The notes beneath the pieces were generated by a model. The model was given only the letters and a program-made list of their open reading frames with translations. It ran no database searches and was not told the origin of the DNA. Positions 59,137 to 64,000 of a stretch of DNA of 64,000 nt are shown here, piece by piece; within the stretch, counting starts at the first letter, position 1; each line of letters starts with the position of its first letter. Both the position numbers and the translations under genes were made by a program. The stretch is from UBA1306 sp964396415 (GTDB lineage: Bacteria > Spirochaetota > Spirochaetia > Treponematales > Rectinemataceae). The stretch covers positions 1 to 64,000 of the forward strand of contig CAYNFM010000004.1 in the NCBI GenBank assembly GCA_964396415.1, written 5' to 3'.

Positions 59137-60076
59137 ACTCGGCCTTCGCGCGTATTCTCGTCGCCTCCCTCGCTTCCCGTCGCAGCGAGAGCAGGGTCGA
59201 GCCCAGCACCGCCGCTATGATGCAACCCCCTCCCGCGAAGGCGTCGGGCCCGGGAGCCTCCCTCGTCGCCAGGAAGACCCAGACCGGGTTGAATACCGGC
59301 TCGAGGACGCCGATGAGGCTCGCGTCCATGGCCGTGACGCGCTTGATGCCGACGGAGAAGAGTACCGAGGCCAGGCCGATCTGCAGGACGCCGAGCGCCG
59401 CGATCGCCGCGATGGATCGCGCGTCGATCCGCGGCGCCGGCAGGAAGAGGCAGATCGCGAGGGAGATGGCCGCGGCGAGGACGTGCGAGAGGAGGGCCGA
59501 CTCGACGGGCGAGCCGTTCTTCTGCATCCTCATGAAGATAGTATAAAGGGCGAAGGTGAGGCCCGCCGTCGCGGCCGCCGCGTCGCCCAGGAGTCCGTCC
59601 CCGCCCGATCCCCCGCCGGCGGCGGGAGCGCCCGCGAAGAAGAGGCCCATCCCGAAGGCGACGAAGGCGAGGGCGACCCACTGCTCCGGCTTCGGCCTCT
59701 CCTTGAGGGCGAAGGAGCCGATGATCGCCACGTAGACCGGCTCGCCGTACTGGAGGAGTATCGCGTTGGCCGACGTCGTCGCCTTGTTCGCGTAGACGAA
59801 GAGCAGCATCGTCGCCGCGTTGGCGAGGGCGGCGCAGACCTGTGGCCCGGAGAGCGTGAAGCGGGGCCTCCGGATCCAGGCGAGGATGAAGAGGGCGGCG
59901 ACGGCGCTGCGCCCGCAGGCGATCGCGAAGGGATTCCAGTCGAGGAGCTTGATGAACAGCCCCGCCAGGCTCCAGAGGAGGGCGCAGCCGGCCATCGCGG
60001 CGACGCCGAGGCCGCGCGGTCCGCCGAGGAGCGCCTTCGTCCCGCTCATTCGAGCCGTCCCGGCATGATTACGCAT
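59120..60076 (-). CDS. EamA-family (DMT) transporter
   Basis: A 318-residue inner-membrane protein with ten helices in two EamA repeats. Marks include GCALLWSLAGLFIKLLDWNPF, ILLQYGEPVYVAIIGSFALKERP and ASLIGVLEPVFNPVWVFLAT. A glycine-rich loop (GAPAAGGGSGGDGLLG) joins the halves. The substrate is unknown. The ATG at 60076 is 7 nt from a TATAAT and would give a leaderless message; the ATG at 60049 (MSGTKALL) is an alternative without a good ribosome site. Confidence 0.84.
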   Translation of the reverse strand: MRNHAGTARMSGTKALLGGPRGLGVAAMAGCALLWSLAGLFIKLLDWNPFAIACGRSAVAALFILAWIRRPRFTLSGPQVCAALANAATMLLFVYANKATTSANAILLQYGEPVYVAIIGSFALKERPKPEQWVALAFVAFGMGLFFAGAPAAGGGSGGDGLLGDAAAATAGLTFALYTIFMRMQKNGSPVESALLSHVLAAAISLAICLFLPAPRIDARSIAAIAALGVLQIGLASVLFSVGIKRVTAMDASLIGVLEPVFNPVWVFLATREAPGPDAFAGGGCIIAAVLGSTLLSLRREAREATRIRAKAESRSDT

Positions 60077-60083
60077 GTCGCGG

Positions 60084-60089
60084 ATTATA
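60084..60089 (-). promoter_or_regulatory. Predicted -10 box of the EamA gene (leaderless)
   Basis: A perfect minus-strand TATAAT lies 7 nt before the ATG at 60076. The -35 at 17 nt (TTTATC) is weak. Confidence 0.5.
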
Positions 60090-60116
60090 GCCGCGCGGCG
60101 CGGGGCGATAAAGGCG

Positions 60117-60863
60117 CTAGCGCGCCTTGGCCTGGCTCGCGACCGCGCGCGCCGCTTCCTCGATCTTCGCCTGGTCGCCGAGATAGTAGTGCCGAAGGGG
60201 CTTCAGACCGTCGTCGAGCTCGTAGACGAGGGGGATTCCCGTCGGGATGTTGAGCTCGACGATATCGGCATCCGAGACCCCGTCCAGGTATTTGACGAGA
60301 GCGCGGAGGCTGTTGCCGTGCGCCGTGATCAGTACCCGCCGGCCATCTCGTATCTCGGGAGCGATGTGGTCGCGCCAGGCCGGCAGGAAGCGGCCGACGG
60401 TATCCTTGAGGCATTCCGTGGCGGGCAGGAGGCCGGCCTCGACTCTGGAGTAGCGACGATCGAGCCTCGGATGCCTGGGATCGTCGTCCCCGAGGGCGGG
60501 AGGTCTCACGTCGTAGCTGCGGCGCCAGGTCTTGACCTGGGCCTCGCCGTACTTCTCGGCCGTTTCGGCCTTGTTGAGGCCCTGGAGGGCGCCGTAATGG
60601 CGCTCGTTGAGGCGCCAGTCGCGCTGTACGGGGATCCACATGAGATCCATCCGGTCGAGGACGAGCCAGAGGGTCCGTATCGCGCGCTTCAGCACCGAAG
60701 TGAATGCGATATCGAAGACGAAGCCCTCTTCCCCCAACAGTTTCCCCGCCGCTTCCGCTTCCTGTCTTCCTTGCTCGGACAGGTCCACGTCGGTCCAGCC
60801 GGTAAAGAGGTTCTCCTTGTTCCAAACGCTCTCGCCGTGCCGCAAGAGGACTAACCGCTTCAT
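60117..60863 (-). CDS. gpmA: 2,3-bisphosphoglycerate-dependent phosphoglycerate mutase
   Basis: Glycolytic interconversion of 3- and 2-phosphoglycerate; 248 residues as in the family. The phosphohistidine motif is LVLLRHGESVWN; further motifs are NLFTGWTDVDLSEQG, SVLKRAIRTLW, DWRLNERHYGALQGLNKAET and VLITAHGNSLRALVKYL. The ATG at 60863 has a GGAGG site and overlaps the stop of the upstream glycosyltransferase (ATGA), so the two share a transcript. Confidence 0.96.
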   Translation of the reverse strand: MKRLVLLRHGESVWNKENLFTGWTDVDLSEQGRQEAEAAGKLLGEEGFVFDIAFTSVLKRAIRTLWLVLDRMDLMWIPVQRDWRLNERHYGALQGLNKAETAEKYGEAQVKTWRRSYDVRPPALGDDDPRHPRLDRRYSRVEAGLLPATECLKDTVGRFLPAWRDHIAPEIRDGRRVLITAHGNSLRALVKYLDGVSDADIVELNIPTGIPLVYELDDGLKPLRHYYLGDQAKIEEAARAVASQAKAR

Positions 60864-61633
60864 GTCCCGCCTCCTATTCCCGTTCGATCGGAAATATACT
60901 GACGGATGCGACGCGGCGCGAATACATTCTTCGACGGCGGCTCGGGACGACGGCCGCGGGACCTCCGAAGCCTCAGCCTCCAGGCCATCGCGGCCGCCTC
61001 GAGGACGATCCGGCCGGATATCTTCGAGACGCCGCTCGCGCGGCCGCGAAAGGCGATCGGCGATTCGACGATGCTGAGGCCGCTCTCCCATGCGGCGAAA
61101 GTGGCCTCCATCTGAAAGGCGTAGCCGCGGGATCGGAGCGAAGGGAGGTCTATCGACTCGAGGGCGGATCGGCGCCAGCACTTGAAGCCGCTCGTCAGGT
61201 CTCCTATCCCGAGTCCGGTGACGGCTCTGGCGTAGAGATTGGCCGCCCGGCTGAAGGCCCGCCTCCAGGGCTGCCAGCGGCGCGCGCGCGCTCCGCGGGC
61301 GTAGCGGCTGCCGATGACGAGGTCGTGCCCCTCGGCCGCGGCGAGGAGGGGGCCTATCGAGGCCGGATCGTGGGAGAGGTCGGCGTCCATCCGGATAGCC
61401 GACTCGTACTCTCCGGCGAGGAAGCGGGCGAAGCCGGCCGCATAGGCCGTTCCGAGGCCCAGCTTGCGCTTTCGGGCGATGAGGGAGAGGCGGCCCTCCG
61501 TCGCGGCGAGGGAGCGCAGGTATTCGCCCGTGCCGTCCGGGGAGGCGTCGTCGACCACGAGGACGCCGCGGTCAATATACGATCCGAAGCGGGCTTTCCC
61601 CGACCCAGGCGGACCGGTTAATATCTCGGCCAT
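60860..61633 (-). CDS. N-terminally truncated GT2 glycosyltransferase (polyprenol-phosphate mannosyltransferase-like)
   Basis: A 257-residue GT2 protein of the DPM1-like branch: VLVVDDASPDGTGEYLRSLA, RKRKLGLGTAYAAGF, the DXD site IRMDADLSHDP, VIGSRYARGA, and DLTSGFKCWRR followed by GYAFQMEATFAAW. The first strand with the IPTYNE motif, normally about 30 residues before VVDD, is missing; instead there are 23 unrelated residues. The ATG overlaps the ATG of the divergent acyltransferase (CATG), leaving no room for a promoter. The gene seems to have lost its 5' end, perhaps by the rearrangement that placed the acyltransferase there; it may be a pseudogene. Confidence 0.72.
   Translation of the reverse strand: MAEILTGPPGSGKARFGSYIDRGVLVVDDASPDGTGEYLRSLAATEGRLSLIARKRKLGLGTAYAAGFARFLAGEYESAIRMDADLSHDPASIGPLLAAAEGHDLVIGSRYARGARARRWQPWRRAFSRAANLYARAVTGLGIGDLTSGFKCWRRSALESIDLPSLRSRGYAFQMEATFAAWESGLSIVESPIAFRGRASGVSKISGRIVLEAAAMAWRLRLRRSRGRRPEPPSKNVFAPRRIRQYISDRTGIGGGT
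61596..61624 (+). promoter_or_regulatory. Possible promoter of the acyltransferase gene (leaderless)
   Basis: -10 TAATAT (61619-61624) is 7 nt before the ATG at 61632. The -35 TTCCCC (61596-61601, 17-nt spacing) is weak. It lies inside the 5' part of the GT2 reading frame. Confidence 0.35.
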
Positions 61634-62906
61634 GGACGATCCGCGTTCCGAACGGCTGTACTACCTCGATTGGCTCAGGTTCCTCGTCGTGCTCTCCCTC
61701 GCCCCATTCCATGCCGCCTTGAGCTTCACGGGCATGGGCGCGGTCTTTGTCTACGATACGCCGGTGCGCGACGCGATCCTCGCCGGGCATGTCCCGGAGG
61801 CCGGCCCAGCCGCCCTCCGTCTCTTCACCGTCTTCTTCGACAACTGGTTCATGCACCTGCTATTCCTCGTTTCCGGCGTCGGAGCAGCCTACTCGCTCCG
61901 GAAAAGAGGGGCCCGCGCCTTCGTCGGGGAGCGCGCGAACCGCCTACTCATCCCGCTCCTGCTCGGGACTCTGCTCGTCGTCTCGGTCCAGTCATGGCTG
62001 AGAGCCTTGTCCTTCGGGACTTTTTCGGGCGGCTTCCTCTCTTTCTACCCGCATTTCTTCAACGGTATCCACGGCTCCGTGACCAGCCCGGGAAACTACG
62101 ATTGGGGCCATCTCTGGTTCCTCGCCTATCTCTTCGTGTTCTCCGTCCTCGCCCTGCCGCTCTTCCTTCGCATGGAAGGCGCAGGTCCCGCCTCGCGCCA
62201 TCCTTCGGCGGCCTCGAGGCTCTCGGAGGGCGCGAGCATCCTCGCTCCCGCCCTCTGGATCGCCGTTCTCGAGGCCCTTTTCCGGCCCGGTTGGCCTGGC
62301 TACCAGAACCTCGTCGCCGATTGGGCGAACTTTACCGTCTATCTTTCCTTTTTCGTATTCGGCTATCTGGCCGGAAAGGAGCCGGGACTCCTCGAGGCCG
62401 TCGAGCGCGCGAGGTGGGCGGCCCTCGGCCTCGGTCTCGCGGCCTTCGCGGCCCGGCTCGGGACCTACCGGCTCTTCCGCGTCGGCCCGGGCTACGATCC
62501 CGCCAATGTCGCGGCCCAGGCCCTGCGGGGGCTCGCGGCCTACGGCCTCGTCCTCGCCTTCGTCGGCTTCGGAAGGCGGCGCCTTAACCGAGCCGGGCCC
62601 GGCTTCGGCTGGGCCCGGGATCTCTCCTTTCCCCTGTACGTGCTTCATTTCGCGCCCCTGTGCGCGGCGATATACCTGCTCGACGGGTCGGGCCTTTCGG
62701 TGTGGACGCGTTGGGCGATCGCGGTCGCGGCGTCCTGGGGATTCGTGGGCCTGTTCACGGTGATCTCTCGCTACGTGCCGCCCCTGCGCGACTTCTTCGG
62801 GATCCGGAAACCGGCGGCCCGAGGGGATCGCGGCCGAGCCGCGGCTATGGCGGCAGCAGTCTCCGGTACACCGCCAGATCGCGAGGGGAAAAGCAGCAGA
62901 AGGTGA
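61632..62906 (+). CDS. Acyltransferase 3 family membrane protein
   Basis: A 424-residue inner-membrane O-acyltransferase-like protein with about ten helices. The family start is LYYLDWLRFLVVLSLAPFHA (with the characteristic D-R and H), then NWFMHLLFLVSGVGAAYSLR, RANRLLIPLLLGTLLVV, GHLWFLAYLFVFSVLALPLF and LSFPLYVLHFAPL. It resembles acyltransferases of the OatA/ExoZ class that modify surface glycans. The last about 35 residues form a charged tail that overlaps the convergent macrodomain gene by 62 nt. Confidence 0.88.
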   Translation: MDDPRSERLYYLDWLRFLVVLSLAPFHAALSFTGMGAVFVYDTPVRDAILAGHVPEAGPAALRLFTVFFDNWFMHLLFLVSGVGAAYSLRKRGARAFVGERANRLLIPLLLGTLLVVSVQSWLRALSFGTFSGGFLSFYPHFFNGIHGSVTSPGNYDWGHLWFLAYLFVFSVLALPLFLRMEGAGPASRHPSAASRLSEGASILAPALWIAVLEALFRPGWPGYQNLVADWANFTVYLSFFVFGYLAGKEPGLLEAVERARWAALGLGLAAFAARLGTYRLFRVGPGYDPANVAAQALRGLAAYGLVLAFVGFGRRRLNRAGPGFGWARDLSFPLYVLHFAPLCAAIYLLDGSGLSVWTRWAIAVAASWGFVGLFTVISRYVPPLRDFFGIRKPAARGDRGRAAAMAAAVSGTPPDREGKSSRR

Positions 62907-63339
62907 CGTCGATCGGTGGGCTTCCGGCGAGGGACTCGCGGACCGTCTCGACGGCGATTCCCGCGGCCTCTTCGATGGGGTAGCCGTAGACGCCCGTGCT
63001 GATGGAGGGGAAGGCGACGGATCCGAGCCCCTTCTCGCGGGCGATCTCGAGGCATCTTCGGTAGCAGCTCGCGAGAAGCCGGCTTTCGCCGGCGCCTCCG
63101 CCCCGCCACACGGGGCCGACGGCGTGGATGACGAACTTCGCGGGGAGGGCGTATCCCCGCGTGATCTTGGCCTCCCCCGTGCGGCAGCCGCCGAGGCCGC
63201 GGCATTCCGCCAAAAGCCCCGGCCCCGCCGCGCGGTGGATGGCTCCGTCGACCCCGCCTCCGCCCAGGAGGGATTCGTTCGCCGCGTTGACGATCGCGTC
63301 GACGCGCAGGACGGTAATATCGGCGAGTATCGCTTTCAT
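62845..63339 (-). CDS. Macrodomain protein, O-acetyl-ADP-ribose deacetylase-like
   Basis: A 164-residue stand-alone macrodomain (YmdB/MacroD type). It binds or hydrolyses ADP-ribose derivatives: the first strand ILADITVLRVDAIVNAANES, the loop LLGGGGVDGAIHRAAGPGL, GEAKITRGYALPAKFVIHAV and the phosphate loop VAFPSISTGVYGYP are all intact. The ATG at 63339 is the family start, lacks a ribosome site, and lies 11 nt from a possible -10. Its 3' end overlaps the acyltransferase gene. Confidence 0.94.
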   Translation of the reverse strand: MKAILADITVLRVDAIVNAANESLLGGGGVDGAIHRAAGPGLLAECRGLGGCRTGEAKITRGYALPAKFVIHAVGPVWRGGGAGESRLLASCYRRCLEIAREKGLGSVAFPSISTGVYGYPIEEAAGIAVETVRESLAGSPPIDVTFCCFSPRDLAVYRRLLPP

Positions 63340-63350
63340 GGTCGGGAATC

Positions 63351-63379
63351 AGTCTACATGCGATATAGGATCCTGAAAA
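63351..63379 (-). promoter_or_regulatory. Possible promoter of the macrodomain gene
   Basis: Minus strand: TTTTCA (63379-63374), 17-nt spacer, TAGACT (63356-63351), 11 nt to the ATG at 63339. The -35 matches four of six consensus bases. Confidence 0.4.
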
Positions 63380-63394
63380 GCTTTCGCGCATCCC

Positions 63395-63433
63395 GCGAAG
63401 GCCGGCGCGGCGATCGACGCGGCCGGCCTTCGC
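63395..63433 (-). terminator. Long hairpin after the Spy/CpxP-like gene
   Basis: A perfect 12-bp stem GCGAAGGCCGGC/GCCGGCCTTCGC (63395-63406 with 63422-63433) lies just 14 nt past the stop of the minus-strand gene. No direct U-run follows; AGCTTTT comes about 10 nt later, so termination may be partial. Confidence 0.5.
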
Positions 63434-63447
63434 CTAGGCGATCGACC

Positions 63448-63951
63448 CTAGTTCTCCGAAGGAGCCTCGCCTTGCATCGGCGAGCCTTGCATCATCGGTC
63501 GATTGAGGTCGTCGAGGGATCCCATCGGGTGTCGATGCTCGAAGCGGGATCGCATGCGCTCCTTGAGGGCGCTCTCGTATTTCGCGAAATTGTCGTTGCC
63601 CATGATGCCTTTGAGCTGGATCCGCGCGGTCATGAGGGCCTTGTCGATCTCGACCCTGAATTGACCCTTCTTCTCGATGAGGGCGTTGATCGCCTGCGCG
63701 TCGGGATTCGCCGGGAGCAGGGCTTCGGCGATCTGGGCTTGGACCAGCCTGATGTGCGTGAAATCGGCGCGCACGGCCTCTCGAGCGGATTTCTCGATCG
63801 TCTGCACCTGCGCGATCTGGTCGTCCGTCAGTCCGAAGCCTTTCAGCATGCCGTTCACGTTGCGCATCGGGTCTCGGCCTTGGCCCTGGGCCTGCGCGAA
63901 AATCGCAGCGGGGAGAAGAACTGCGACGAGAACAATGAGAGAACGTTTCAT
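63448..63951 (-). CDS. Spy/CpxP-like periplasmic protein
   Basis: A 167-residue exported protein with signal peptide (MKRSLIVLVAVLLPAAIFAQ-AQ). The mature part is mostly alpha-helical and charged: GFGLTDDQIAQVQTIEKSAR, an LTxxQ-like motif, then LVQAQIAEALLPANPDAQAI and KKGQFRVEIDKALMTARIQL, similar to the heavy-metal resistance/Spy family of periplasmic chaperones. The Met- and His-rich tail (RFEHRHPMGS, MMQGSPMQG) could bind metal. An AGGAGG site precedes the ATG. The role is envelope stress or metal sensing (inference). Confidence 0.78.
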   Translation of the reverse strand: MKRSLIVLVAVLLPAAIFAQAQGQGRDPMRNVNGMLKGFGLTDDQIAQVQTIEKSAREAVRADFTHIRLVQAQIAEALLPANPDAQAINALIEKKGQFRVEIDKALMTARIQLKGIMGNDNFAKYESALKERMRSRFEHRHPMGSLDDLNRPMMQGSPMQGEAPSEN

Positions 63952-63972
63952 CCGTAGCCTCCTGATCGTTTC

Positions 63973-63987
63973 TGTATTGAAAATACA
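63973..63987. promoter_or_regulatory. Inverted repeat upstream of the Spy/CpxP-like gene
   Basis: TGTATTGAAAATACA: a perfect 6-bp inverted repeat with a 3-nt centre, 22 nt from the gene start. It may be an operator; the promoter may extend beyond the window. Confidence 0.45.
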
Positions 63988-64000
63988 ACGCTGGGCCGCG

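Noticed and set aside
61560..61633. P-loop-like GPPGSGK at the start of the GT2 protein
   Set aside because: It is not followed by any NTPase features and lies in the stretch that replaces the normal GT2 N-terminus; chance match.

Overview
The window reads as a 64 kb stretch of a GC-rich, diderm, fermentative anaerobe, most likely a spirochaete. The reasons are an unbroken carD–ispDF pair (an order I recall from Treponema), an MglBAC sugar transporter, many sugar ABC systems, an outer-membrane barrel next to a LolA-like protein, and oxygen-sensitive ferredoxin-linked enzymes. The assignment is inference; no rRNA or marker gene is present. A 100-N block at 21998-22097 shows that this is a draft assembly.

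Layout. 1-2180: araA–araD (L-arabinose use). 2308-5599 (minus): DeoR regulator, an orphan tandem sugar-type ABC ATPase, and AzlCD. 5802-9546: mglB-mglA-mglC. 9674-11934: ChvE-like binding protein and GguB-like permease with no ATPase between them. 11987-13669 (minus): OadA/5S-type carboxyltransferase. 13794-22715: one 11-gene operon, with korDABC-type 2-oxoacid:ferredoxin oxidoreductase, split methylmalonyl-CoA mutase, MeaB, epimerase, 12S/MmdA carboxyltransferase, OadG-like subunit and biotin carrier. Together with the divergent 5S gene it can turn 2-oxoglutarate or succinyl-CoA into propionyl-CoA while making oxaloacetate from pyruvate (Wood-Werkman logic). 22795-24367: a secreted deacetylase, a candidate small RNA and a 22-bp tandem array that may be an IS scar. 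24368-29163: LolA-like protein, outer-membrane barrel and MMPL/RND exporter, facing a kinase/regulator pair (29277-31575). 31769-41404: TIR-like/ankyrin protein, YihQ-like GH31, NIPA-like transporter, ispDF, carD, HAD phosphatase, a pseudokinase-like membrane protein, CBS-HD-GYP and a Cys/His-rich protein with a strongly folded leader. 41591-58561: NarX/NarL-type pair, two CUT1 sugar transporters without ATPases, LacZ, beta-glucuronidase, LacI regulator and alpha-xylosidase, which suggest uptake and trimming of plant cell-wall oligosaccharides. 58585-64000: DUF1707-like protein, EamA transporter, gpmA, an N-truncated GT2, acyltransferase, macrodomain protein and a Spy/CpxP-like protein.

The most unusual signals are regulatory. 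Several genes have a good -35/-10 pair only 7-10 nt before the start codon and no Shine-Dalgarno, which implies leaderless mRNAs. A complete promoter-to-terminator unit without an ORF (about 23726-23843, minus) looks like an undescribed sRNA with an anti-Shine-Dalgarno loop. A nested palindrome (41429-41530) begins almost exactly at the predicted transcription start of the Cys/His-rich gene and resembles an attenuator or riboswitch-like leader.
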